Of a DNA stretch of 64,000 nucleotides, positions 1 through 6,469 are shown piece after piece (position 1 is the first letter of the stretch; each line of letters begins with the position of its first letter). A program made the position numbers and the translations under genes. Source of the stretch: Elusimicrobiota bacterium. Its GTDB lineage: Bacteria; Elusimicrobiota; Elusimicrobia; JACQPE01. The notes under the pieces are model-generated. The model searched no databases. It had not been told where the DNA came from and saw only the letters and a list, made by a program, of their open reading frames with translations. The stretch is taken from assembly GCA_016180815.1 (NCBI GenBank), contig JACPAN010000008.1, positions 62,001-126,000 of the forward strand. Direction: 5' to 3'.

Positions 1-572
1 CGAAGAAAGAAGGCGATGCCGCAGGCGCACAACGCCGTGGCCGGGACCATTTGATCTTCTTCGATAACCAGGGTTTTGCCCACCCCCCCGAAAAGCGCAG
101 CCGCCGTGTCCAGCGTTTTTTGCGGCGTTGTTTCATGAGCGGACAAACAGGTCATGGACTCGCCGATAGCCACCGCGGTATTGGGCATGGCCCGGACGAC
201 CGCGATGGATTTACCGGCTAATTTTTTGATTTCCTCGATGCTCACACCCGAGGCCACGGAGATGACCGTATGCCGGGCAAGCTCAAGAACTGGCGCGATT
301 TCTTTGATCAAGGCCGGCATTTGTTTCGGGGTGACGGCCAAGATGACCACGCCTGACTCGCGCACCGCTTTTTTATTGTCCGCGCCCACGCGGAAGCCTT
401 CGCGCTCGAGCGGTTCCAGGGCTGCTGTTTTGCGCCGCGTGATCATGATTTGCCCGGGCGCAAGCGTTTTGGAAAAAACGAACCCGCGCGCCATGGCTTG
501 GCCGATATTGCCGCCGCCTAAAATCGCGAGCGTTTGTTTTGAAACGAAAAACTTTTTTGTTTGTTTCTTCAC
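1..572 (-). CDS. proC: pyrroline-5-carboxylate reductase, 3' part cut by window edge
   Basis: The product would reduce 1-pyrroline-5-carboxylate to proline with NAD(P)H in the cytoplasm. Reading the minus strand from a GTG at 572 gives an N-terminal Rossmann motif ILGGGNIGQAMARGF, then VILAVTPKQ and a segment with VVRAMPNTAVAIGESMT, all typical of ProC. About 190 residues are visible and the rest lies beyond base 1. The GTG start is the only good start before the Rossmann strand, but no clear Shine-Dalgarno sequence precedes it. The M48-like gene lies 28 bases upstream on the same strand, so the two may share a transcript. The family call is firm; the start is less so. Confidence 0.9.
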   Translation of the reverse strand, partial: MKKQTKKFFVSKQTLAILGGGNIGQAMARGFVFSKTLAPGQIMITRRKTAALEPLEREGFRVGADNKKAVRESGVVILAVTPKQMPALIKEIAPVLELARHTVISVASGVSIEEIKKLAGKSIAVVRAMPNTAVAIGESMTCLSAHETTPQKTLDTAAALFGGVGKTLVIEEDQMVPATALCACGIAFFL

Positions 573-600
573 GGCCTGAGTATATCTTTCTTGCCGCCGT

Positions 601-1305
601 TTACCGGGCTTGCGCGGCTTCGGGGCAGAGCGTGAGAAAAAGGCGCTCGCGTTCTTCGGGAGTCTCGTGGGTTCTGCTTTTTTCAAAAAATCGTTTGACG
701 TCTTCGCGCGTTTTTCCCCTGACGGCCCAGAGATAATCGGCGAAGTGCCGGAATACCCGCCGCGCCTGGGCGCAACGAAAGCCCGCTTGCCGCATATACG
801 GAACGGCCTGAAGATCAGCCTCCTTTTCCTGGTCCCAGATCAATTGATGGAGAGCTTGCCGGCCGGCGGTTTCCGGCGCTCCTTCCATGGCGATGATTCT
901 GATTTCGTTGTGGCCGAGTTTAAGATGCGCGAATTCATGGGCCATAACCAGGGCCAGCTCATGTTCGTTGCGCACGATGTCGAAGAGCATGGGATGGACG
1001 CCCACTAAGGCGACATTCGGATCGCATCTGCCTAACAGGCAATTGGCCGCGGGGTTTTCTCCGGTGATATCGGGATTGCCATAGGCTAATTTGGTGGGCG
1101 TTCGGTAATCGCGGCGGCGCCGGAGAGCCTTTAAAAGGCGGTTAAAGACACGCTCTGTTTCTTGGCGGGCATCGTCGTACCAGACAACGCTTCGGGGAGG
1201 GTCTTCGGGATTAAAGTCGTAGACGCCGGGAGGCGTCTCCTGCGCATCAAGCGCGGTGATGACGATGAGGCAACCCCAAGCCGCCGCAATGCTGATTTTT
1301 GACAT
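601..1305 (-). CDS. exported M48-like zinc metalloprotease
   Basis: This 234-residue protein begins with a hydrophobic stretch ending at ALDA-QE (about residues 5-21), a likely Sec signal peptide. It carries HEFAH at 123-127, the zinc-binding HExxH of gluzincins, and EKEAD at 160-164, which fits the third zinc ligand glutamate of M48 peptidases. The family includes BepA/LoiP-type periplasmic proteases that act on misfolded outer-membrane proteins, so a periplasmic quality-control role is an inference. There is no TPR tail and no transmembrane segment after the signal. A near-consensus promoter sits directly before the ATG, so the mRNA may be leaderless. It is followed by proC after 28 bases. 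Confidence 0.8.
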   Translation of the reverse strand: MSKISIAAAWGCLIVITALDAQETPPGVYDFNPEDPPRSVVWYDDARQETERVFNRLLKALRRRRDYRTPTKLAYGNPDITGENPAANCLLGRCDPNVALVGVHPMLFDIVRNEHELALVMAHEFAHLKLGHNEIRIIAMEGAPETAGRQALHQLIWDQEKEADLQAVPYMRQAGFRCAQARRVFRHFADYLWAVRGKTREDVKRFFEKSRTHETPEERERLFLTLCPEAAQAR

Positions 1306-1311
1306 ATGGGC

Positions 1312-1339
1312 ATTATAAGGTTAACCCAAATTCGGTCAA
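1312..1339 (-). promoter_or_regulatory. sigma70-like promoter of the M48-like gene, probably leaderless
   Basis: On the minus strand TTGACC (1339-1334) and TATAAT (1317-1312) are separated by 16 bases. Six bases separate the -10 box from the ATG at 1305, so transcription should start at or next to the start codon. No Shine-Dalgarno sequence fits in that space. Confidence 0.65.
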
Positions 1340-1350
1340 AAAGGTAAAAT
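1321..1350 (+). promoter_or_regulatory. weak promoter for the cNMP-domain gene, overlapping the divergent promoter
   Basis: TTAACC (1321-1326) and TAAAAT (1345-1350) are 18 bases apart on the plus strand. A start near 1357 would give a leader of about 22 bases holding GAGGAGG at 1367-1373. The elements overlap those of the divergent M48-like gene, so the two promoters probably compete for polymerase. Confidence 0.4.
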
Positions 1351-1378
1351 AAGATTTAAGAACGAAGAGGAGGCTAGG

Positions 1379-1852
1379 ATGCCTTTTGACGATACGCTGT
1401 TTCTAAAGAGGTCCGTCGATGTCTTGGGTTTCTTCGATGTGGAGCAGCTCAAAAGAATAACCCCGGATATCGTTCACTCCAAATATAAAAAGGGTCAGAC
1501 CGTGATGCTGGCCGGAGAATTTTCCGCCAATTTTTTCATCATTAAAAACGGAAGCATCAATATTTTTACCAAGGAAAATCCGAAGGACCCGGCCATGACG
1601 CTTAAAAAAGGCGATTTTTTCGGCGTCATGAATTTATTCAGCGGCCAGGCTTCCGTGGTGGCCATCAAAGCGGCCGAGGATTTCACGGATATTATTGAAA
1701 TCCCCTACGCGTCGTTTCAGAAGCTGTTGGAGATGCAGCCTCTGTTGAAAGAAGCGCTCCTGAAAAAAGTCGAGGAGCGCATGAAAGGGGTCAATCCGCA
1801 GCCGGCTCCGCCGCCCCCTCCAACGCCGCCTCAAAATCCCCCGGCAGCCTAG
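1379..1852 (+). CDS. cyclic-nucleotide-binding-fold (Crp/cNMP) protein
   Basis: The 157-residue protein has the beta-roll of the cNMP-binding family: KYKKGQTVMLAGEFSANFF, IIKNGSINIFTKEN, LKKGDFFGVMNLFSG and ASVVAIKAAEDFTDIIEIP run through residues 35-120. There is no helix-turn-helix domain, so it is not a complete Crp/Fnr regulator. The tail (about 140-157) is proline-rich. It may sense a ligand or act as a regulatory subunit; the ligand cannot be told, and the phosphate-binding arginine usual in the PBC motif is not evident. GAGGAGG five bases before the ATG supports this start. It stands alone between a divergent peptidase gene and a tRNA gene. Confidence 0.75.
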   Translation: MPFDDTLFLKRSVDVLGFFDVEQLKRITPDIVHSKYKKGQTVMLAGEFSANFFIIKNGSINIFTKENPKDPAMTLKKGDFFGVMNLFSGQASVVAIKAAEDFTDIIEIPYASFQKLLEMQPLLKEALLKKVEERMKGVNPQPAPPPPPTPPQNPPAA

Positions 1853-1911
1853 GTTCCCGGTCTTTAGTAAAATTCCCCCGTACTGTTTTTCAGCGTTTAG
1901 GCTCTAAAATT

Positions 1912-1982
1912 GCGGGTGTAGTACAATGGCAGTATGACTGCTTCCCAAGCAGTAGACGTGGGTTCGATTCCCATCACCCGCT
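1912..1982 (+). tRNA. tRNA-Gly (anticodon CCC)
   Basis: The 71-base gene folds as a full cloverleaf. The acceptor stem GCGGGTG pairs with CACCCGC, and the discriminator is T. The anticodon stem ACTGC/GCAGT closes the loop TTCCCAA with anticodon CCC. The T arm is GTGGG-TTCGATT-CCCAT. The 3' CCA is not encoded. A TAAAAT (1905-1910) just upstream may be part of its promoter. A 3' half-copy of this gene lies about 690 bases downstream. Confidence 0.95.
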
Positions 1983-2062
1983 AATTTGTTTGACTATAAC
2001 CTGCGAAATTTGATTCCCCATGTTGCTCAAAATTCCTTACGGAAGCGTCATGGAATGGCGTG

Positions 2063-2068
2063 TATAAT
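2063..2068 (+). promoter_or_regulatory. -10 element for hicBA
   Basis: A perfect TATAAT stands 35 bases before the hicB ATG, which gives a leader of about 29 bases. I could not find a good -35 hexamer 16-18 bases upstream, so this may depend on an activator or may be fortuitous. Confidence 0.4.
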
Positions 2069-2103
2069 GGCAACAGAGAGCAATCCGAATATACGGACAG
2101 TAA

Positions 2104-2385
2104 ATGAAAAACGAATTTATTTTTTCAAGCGCCATTATTAAGCAGCCCAAAGGCTATAGCGCCCTGTGCCTGGATTTAGATGTGGCTTCCAACGGGGCTA
2201 CTCCGGAGCAAGCCCAGAGAGCTTTATATGAAGCCGTAACACTCTATTTGGAAACAGCCTTCGAAAACAACCTGCCCCATTTGCGCCCCGTTCCGAGGGA
2301 CCAGGACCCAAGATTCCAGAATCCCGACAGCATCCTTCAAACCTTTAATCTTCGCGTGGATTTTAAAATCCAGGCGCATGCCTAA
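2104..2385 (+). CDS. hicB: HicB-family antitoxin
   Basis: This 93-residue protein has the partial RNase H-like fold of HicB antitoxins: a KGYSALCLDLDVASNG core near residues 15-32, then TPEQAQRALYEAVTLYLET. HicB proteins bind and block the mRNA interferase HicA and often repress their own operon. The usual C-terminal DNA-binding domain is short or absent. The gene overlaps the start of hicA by 8 bases, the common coupling in hicBA order. Because hicA carries a frameshift, this may be a surviving antitoxin without an active toxin. Confidence 0.8.
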   Translation: MKNEFIFSSAIIKQPKGYSALCLDLDVASNGATPEQAQRALYEAVTLYLETAFENNLPHLRPVPRDQDPRFQNPDSILQTFNLRVDFKIQAHA

Positions 2386-2597
2386 ACTGCCTGTCTTAAG
2401 GCCAAAAGATTCCGCTCAAGGCCTTGGAAAAAGCGGGATTTATTTTGATTCGCCAAAAAGGAAGTCACGCCCAGCTTAAGAAAGCCAACCTGTTGGCGAC
2501 GGTTCCCATGCACACCGGGGACCTAAACCCAGAAACCTTGAAATCCATCATACGGCAAGCCAGGATGACGGTGGATGAGTTGTTGGCTTTGCTTTGA
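2378..2597 (+). pseudogene. hicA: HicA mRNA-interferase toxin, frameshifted
   Basis: From the ATG at 2378 the frame reads MPKLPVLRPK, the standard HicA beginning. It then runs off frame in an AAAA run at 2404-2407. From about 2406 the frame shifted by one base reads PLKALEKAGFILIRQKGSHA, then TVPMHTGDLNPETLKSIIRQA and MTVDELLALL, ending with TGA at 2595-2597. Removing one A restores an intact HicA of about 72 residues with its catalytic histidine in GSHA. HicA cleaves mRNA as a double-stranded-RNA-binding-like ribonuclease. The lesion could be an inactivating mutation, slippage at the A run, or a sequencing error. Confidence 0.8.
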
Positions 2598-2627
2598 AAA
2601 AAATTTAGTTTCAAGTTTGGCCTACGT

Positions 2628-2670
2628 CAAGCAGTACATGTGGGTTGGGTTCGATTCCCATTCATCTACT
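2628..2670 (+). repeat. 3' half-copy of tRNA-Gly, possible attachment-site relic
   Basis: Bases 2647-2661 repeat 15 bases of the T arm of the tRNA-Gly gene exactly (1960-1974), and CAAGCAGTA at 2628-2636 repeats 1946-1954. The two blocks lie five bases further apart here than in the intact tRNA. No D arm or proper anticodon arm is present, so this is not a working tRNA. A tRNA 3' duplicate on the far side of a toxin-antitoxin module is what site-specific integration at a tRNA gene leaves behind. Confidence 0.6.
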
Positions 2671-3473
2671 TACGCTATACTTCTGTTGAAAAATCTCCAA
2701 ATACTATTTTTGAAATTTTCGACCAAGGACTCTTTGTCTAAATCCGGCATTTCTTCTTTTGCTTTTATTTTTTTAAAACAATAATCGTACGCAACAAAAA
2801 ATAATTTGCAACTTATCAGAAAAGGTGTCAGAACAGAGTTAAAATTTTTTTTGAGTTTTGGTTGCCGAGGGAAGATGATCCCACTACTGCCAAATTGTTG
2901 ATTTTCGACTAATCCTAAAGAGTTTGGGTGACATACCTCGGAGAGAAAATCGTATTGTTTGCGAATAGGAGCATTTCGTAATACAGTGCGAATATCATCT
3001 GATGAATTTTTACCCATATCTTTGAGAAAAGTATCGATGGCGTCGATTAATGTTAAACAATTGATTGGTTCCGGAGTATCAGGTTGTTTTTCTTTTAAAG
3101 GGGCATATCTTGATCCAAGACAGCTTCTGTCTAATATCTCCTGCAATTTATTTAAATCCAATTTATTGGCGTAATACTTGCTTAGATTAGTAGCCACGTG
3201 ACACACGGCGCCAGTTGTTTCCATGTGAGCCCTTGCAGCTAGGAATCCTAAAAGAGGGGAGACGTCGCATTCAGTGAAGCCTAAGTAAAGGAATCGTGAC
3301 CTTTGAAGAATTCCCATCAAAAAGAAGGTTGCATGATGACCGAGCATTGAATTGATGTAACTTTGTCTCGGTCTAAGGCGATAAAAGTGGCGCTTATCGT
3401 ATTCTGTGATGTAATAATTTAACTCGACAAAATCCTTTGGAGATATAACAGGCTTTAAATTTTGGTTTACCAT
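2670..3473 (-). CDS. unknown AT-rich accessory protein (267 aa)
   Basis: I do not recognise this protein with confidence. It is probably cytosolic, with no signal peptide. A hydrophobic helical core runs from about residue 42 to 100 (SMLGHHATFFLMGILQRSRF, then LGFLAARAHMETTGAVCHVA). The core is loosely like HEPN-type or DUF5677-like helical proteins of defence islands, which is only an impression. The C-terminal third is rich in lysine and phenylalanine. The gene is clearly more AT-rich than its surroundings, and its stop codon touches the tRNA half-copy at 2670. Together with the toxin-antitoxin genes next door this suggests horizontal transfer. Confidence 0.55.
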   Translation of the reverse strand: MVNQNLKPVISPKDFVELNYYITEYDKRHFYRLRPRQSYINSMLGHHATFFLMGILQRSRFLYLGFTECDVSPLLGFLAARAHMETTGAVCHVATNLSKYYANKLDLNKLQEILDRSCLGSRYAPLKEKQPDTPEPINCLTLIDAIDTFLKDMGKNSSDDIRTVLRNAPIRKQYDFLSEVCHPNSLGLVENQQFGSSGIIFPRQPKLKKNFNSVLTPFLISCKLFFVAYDYCFKKIKAKEEMPDLDKESLVENFKNSIWRFFNRSIA

Positions 3474-3518
3474 AAGGATTGCGAGTGGATTATAGAGGAC
3501 GTGATTGGCGGTCCATGC

Positions 3519-3959
3519 CTAATGTTTTAATTTTTTGGATGGCAGCGGCGTCAGTTCTATGCTTCCTCTGTGGGCCGCTAGTTTGATGATGAAATGATCC
3601 AGAAAACCTTGAATGCCTAGGAGAGGCATTTGCTGTTGATCTTCTTTAAGAAAGAAAATTACTGTTTCGAAACGATAGGCTCCGCCGATTTCCAGATGCA
3701 GACGGTGTGGATAACCTAAAACCCGCTGACCGGCAATCCCGCCGAATTCCTGGCCTTTTCCTGTTTCTGTGTCCGCTATGTCGTTGATTCCAAGGACTTT
3801 AGCCACGCTCGAAGGAAACAGGTTTTTTGAAGCTCCGCAATCAATCAGCGCGTCCGTATCAAAAGAAAGATGAGTTGTAGGGTTAAGAACGTTGATCGGA
3901 ATGATGGGAAGCGCAACAGCCAAGGGGCTGGTTGAAGTTTTTCTGAATTTGAACTGCAA
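3519..3959 (-). CDS. retropepsin-like aspartic protease domain protein
   Basis: The 146-residue protein shows a retropepsin-type active-site strand at about residues 35-50: FDTDALIDCGASKNLFPSS, where the usual form is D-T/S-G-A-S. Here the residue after Asp is Cys. The later LLGIQGFLDHFII resembles the second psi-loop strand (LLG-x-x-FL) of single-domain retropepsin-like bacterial proteins. These are expected to dimerise to form a protease. The start appears to be TTG at 3959, eight bases after the stop of the small upstream gene, so the two are probably co-transcribed. Substrates are unknown. The Cys makes activity uncertain. Confidence 0.6.
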   Translation of the reverse strand: MQFKFRKTSTSPLAVALPIIPINVLNPTTHLSFDTDALIDCGASKNLFPSSVAKVLGINDIADTETGKGQEFGGIAGQRVLGYPHRLHLEIGGAYRFETVIFFLKEDQQQMPLLGIQGFLDHFIIKLAAHRGSIELTPLPSKKLKH

Positions 3960-3967
3960 GAGGATGA

Positions 3968-4174
3968 TTAAAGGGCGAAATTTAAATCAGCGGGCGGAAT
4001 ATGAATAAATCTCGGATGATCGTAGCCCTGTCCTTTGGCTTTTTTCGCCAATAGCGTCAAGTCCGGAGAGTGACCGAGCAGTTTTGATTCATCGGGCGTG
4101 AGGGCAACCCACTCGTTTTTGTAGCGAGCATAAACCTGGTATAGGTCATCGCGATACTCTCGCCGTTTGTTCAT
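3968..4174 (-). CDS. small DUF5678-like protein paired with the retropepsin gene
   Basis: Read from the ATG at 4174 the product has about 68 residues. The core NEWVALTPDESKLLGHSPD followed by AKGQGYDHPRFIHIPPAD matches small proteins of the DUF5678 type as I remember them; these often sit just before a retropepsin-like gene, as here. AAGGA precedes this ATG at a good distance, which is why I prefer it to an in-frame ATG 39 bases upstream at 4213. Function is unknown. The two-gene arrangement and size recall toxin-antitoxin-like or regulator-protease pairs, but nothing in the sequence proves either. Confidence 0.6.
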   Translation of the reverse strand: MNKRREYRDDLYQVYARYKNEWVALTPDESKLLGHSPDLTLLAKKAKGQGYDHPRFIHIPPADLNFAL

Positions 4175-4266
4175 CTTCGTTTCCTTGATATTAGGATAGA
4201 TGGTATTAATCATATTTACCAGTATTTAAATTTTACCAATTGCCGTTTATAAAAATTTTTTGGGAT

Positions 4267-5511
4267 TCAACCTTCCGTAAACGCCATGCTGGCGAAGGAG
4301 ACTTCGCCTCCGGCCGGGTCGGGGGCGTGGCCGTATTTCAGAAGTTTTCCCTGGGCTTCGGGGTGCAGCCGTTTGAGTAGCCAGGTAAACGCATAGAGGC
4401 ATCCTGAGCCGCAGACTTTTCTTTTGCCCCCCTCGGCCATCACGGAAACGAAAAAGCCCGGCGCGTTTTTTTCCAGCAGCCGGTCGATGCTTTTGGCATC
4501 TTCGGTTTTCATCCAGGGCAGAAGCTCGGCCACGGGCTCGGCGTCGCCGAAGCGCGGACCGATATGCGCGAAATCCGCGCCCGCCAACAAACAGATCCGG
4601 CCGGGATAATTTTTTAGGAGTTTGGCCAAATGATCCAGCGTCTTTTCAACGCGGCGCAAGGTGCCGTCTTCTTCCGTGAACGAGGAGCAGAGAATGGGCA
4701 GGATGCGGGCTTCTTTTTTTAATTTTTTTGCCGCATAAGCCAGCCAAACGGCTTGAAATTCGATGGAATGCTCCCGGCGATGAAAAAATTCATGCTCGGT
4801 TAAATCCGTTCCGGCCGCCCGGGCAAGAGATTCGGCCAGATCGTCATCAACCGCGACCGGCCCAAACGGCGTTTCATAATCTTTTGTTCCCAGCACCAGA
4901 GGAACGGGCGGTCCGGCATGAGCCACGCCGAAGACGACATAAAGATCGGCCATCGCGCGGCTTAGGATTTCCCGGTAGGCCCAGGCATAGGCCCATCCGC
5001 CCCGTGGAAAGTCGATATGCGGGGCCACCAAGCCGAGCAATTCTTTGCGGCCGTCCGTTTCATTCTTGCCCGGCCCGGGTTTTTTGAAATAGCCGTCGAG
5101 TTCGGCTTCAAGGGCCTCATGGCGGGCCTTATAGCTTAGCCCTGCGAAGACCGTAGGCCGGCGTTTTAAGCGGCCATACTCCGCGCGCACGCGGCGCAGG
5201 CGTTCTTCAAAATTGGGCGATAAAAGCAGGAAATTGCCGTCGAGAAGGCGCACGACATCATCGATTTCTTTGACCGTTAAAACGCGCCGGCCGAACTGCC
5301 GGCTGAAAGCAGTCTGAATTTCCTGCGGTCCGGATTTCCCATCCAAGCAGGCGGCGATAAAAAATTGTTCCTTGGTCAAAACCACCGGGTTTTGCGTCAG
5401 GCCGTCCATGTCCTTGAGATAAAAAAGATTTTGTCCCCGATGGCGAACCGGAATCACGTCCAGGGCCCTCATCGCAGGGTAGGGCTTGGGGTTCTTGGTT
5501 TTATTCTCCAT
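4267..5511 (-). CDS. MEMO family protein (AmmeMemoRadiSam system protein B) with N-terminal extension
   Basis: The C-terminal two-thirds (about residues 155-414) is a MEMO domain: LLGLVAPHIDFPRGGWAYA, VVFGVAHAGPPVPLVLGTKD, HSIEFQAVWLAY, LLAGADFAHIGPRFGD and KVCGSGCLYAF, which carry the conserved His and Cys positions of the family. In bacteria MEMO proteins usually go with an AMMECR1 protein and a radical SAM enzyme; neither is in the window. The first 150 residues form a separate region with LDGKSGPQEIQTAFSRQFG and a helix-turn-helix-like or PqqD-like look, longer than the human protein of about 297 residues. The biochemical role is unsettled. It is divergent from the exported gene at 5597. 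Confidence 0.85.
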   Translation of the reverse strand: MENKTKNPKPYPAMRALDVIPVRHRGQNLFYLKDMDGLTQNPVVLTKEQFFIAACLDGKSGPQEIQTAFSRQFGRRVLTVKEIDDVVRLLDGNFLLLSPNFEERLRRVRAEYGRLKRRPTVFAGLSYKARHEALEAELDGYFKKPGPGKNETDGRKELLGLVAPHIDFPRGGWAYAWAYREILSRAMADLYVVFGVAHAGPPVPLVLGTKDYETPFGPVAVDDDLAESLARAAGTDLTEHEFFHRREHSIEFQAVWLAYAAKKLKKEARILPILCSSFTEEDGTLRRVEKTLDHLAKLLKNYPGRICLLAGADFAHIGPRFGDAEPVAELLPWMKTEDAKSIDRLLEKNAPGFFVSVMAEGGKRKVCGSGCLYAFTWLLKRLHPEAQGKLLKYGHAPDPAGGEVSFASMAFTEG

Positions 5512-5596
5512 GGCGCAAGTATTCCAAAAAATATCGTCAAAGTGTTTTTTGCTAAATTAATGTCGGCCGGTCCCGTTAAACGGCCCGGAGGGGTGC

Positions 5597-6469
5597 ATGT
5601 TGCGTCGTTTGCCTGTTTGTCTTTTTAGCTTGCTTGCGACCGCGATCGTCCTTCAAGGGGCCGATGCCCCTGAATCCCTTTGGCGCGCGGGCCACGAAAC
5701 CGTGGCCGCTTCAGCGCGCTCTCGTCGGGTCCGTCGCCGGCCGCCTCAGCGTGATCCTAACGCCGGACCAGTTATCGAGCAGCCTCGCGTGATTAAAACC
5801 AGCCCGGAGCGCCCTCAAGGCGAACCCGTGGGCCGGACTGAGCTGGCCCCTCTTCTGGATAAGCTCCTTGTGTTGTTGAACCTTGAGTTAGGGGCCCATC
5901 CTTGGTTTACCGGAGCGGCGGTCAATCCCGGCGGCGATCAGTTTTTCCTGACTTTCATGCCGCCGAGCAAAGATGGAGTGGTCGTCGAACCGCTGGATGT
6001 GAACCGTTTGCGCGGCAATGGGCAAGTGGTGACGTTGGATGAAGCGACGCTTTATCGCATCAAGCTTCAGGTGAACATTTTTAATCCGGTCCGGGGAAGC
6101 ACCATCCATTTGACGCCAGAGAAACCTACACAAGGATCAAGCCATCGCTTGGGCACCGGACAACTCCTTGATTTGATTAAAAACAATTCTTATGTGTTTC
6201 GCGCCAAGGGCAAGGAATTTTGGTTTCTCTACGGCACGGATATCGACGCTCAAAACCGCCGCTTCGCGGAAACCAAAAGCCTGGGTTTTTTCGCGGAACG
6301 CGGGATGAATTCCAAAATGTGGACGCTGCCCGAGGCGCAATTGCCTTCCGAACAGGCGGTGGACGTGGCGTTAGGGGATACGGTGATCAGGCTTTTTAAG
6401 ACGCAGGAAGGAGAGCTTCTGATTTTTGAGGCTCCGCCTCCCGCTGCTCTTGCATCTCTACGGCCTTAA
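5597..6469 (+). CDS. exported protein of unknown function (290 aa)
   Basis: A clear signal peptide (residues 1-22, ending LQGADA) precedes an arginine- and proline-rich segment (about 30-75). A folded region follows from about 80 to 280 with NVDRL-like strands, GDQFFLTFMPPSKDG and KEFWFLYGTDID. I do not recognise a family. A purine-rich CGGAGGGG sits before the ATG. The 3' end overlaps the end of dusB on the other strand by 74 bases, so the tail of one gene is antisense to the other. A periplasmic or surface location is likely. Confidence 0.65.
   Translation: MLRRLPVCLFSLLATAIVLQGADAPESLWRAGHETVAASARSRRVRRRPPQRDPNAGPVIEQPRVIKTSPERPQGEPVGRTELAPLLDKLLVLLNLELGAHPWFTGAAVNPGGDQFFLTFMPPSKDGVVVEPLDVNRLRGNGQVVTLDEATLYRIKLQVNIFNPVRGSTIHLTPEKPTQGSSHRLGTGQLLDLIKNNSYVFRAKGKEFWFLYGTDIDAQNRRFAETKSLGFFAERGMNSKMWTLPEAQLPSEQAVDVALGDTVIRLFKTQEGELLIFEAPPPAALASLRP

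Noticed and set aside
154-579. 141-codon plus-strand frame at the window start
   Set aside because: It is antisense to proC, whose Rossmann and substrate motifs are unmistakable.
2571-2670. Possible complete tRNA or tmRNA-like gene
   Set aside because: GTGGATGA (2571-2578) can pair with TCATCTAC (2662-2669), but there is no D arm or anticodon arm, and the 5' side codes for the end of HicA. The pairing is probably chance.
2575-2784. Plus-strand frame across the tRNA half-copy
   Set aside because: It begins inside hicA, crosses the tRNA relic and runs into the end of the opposite gene; the translation has no protein-like features.
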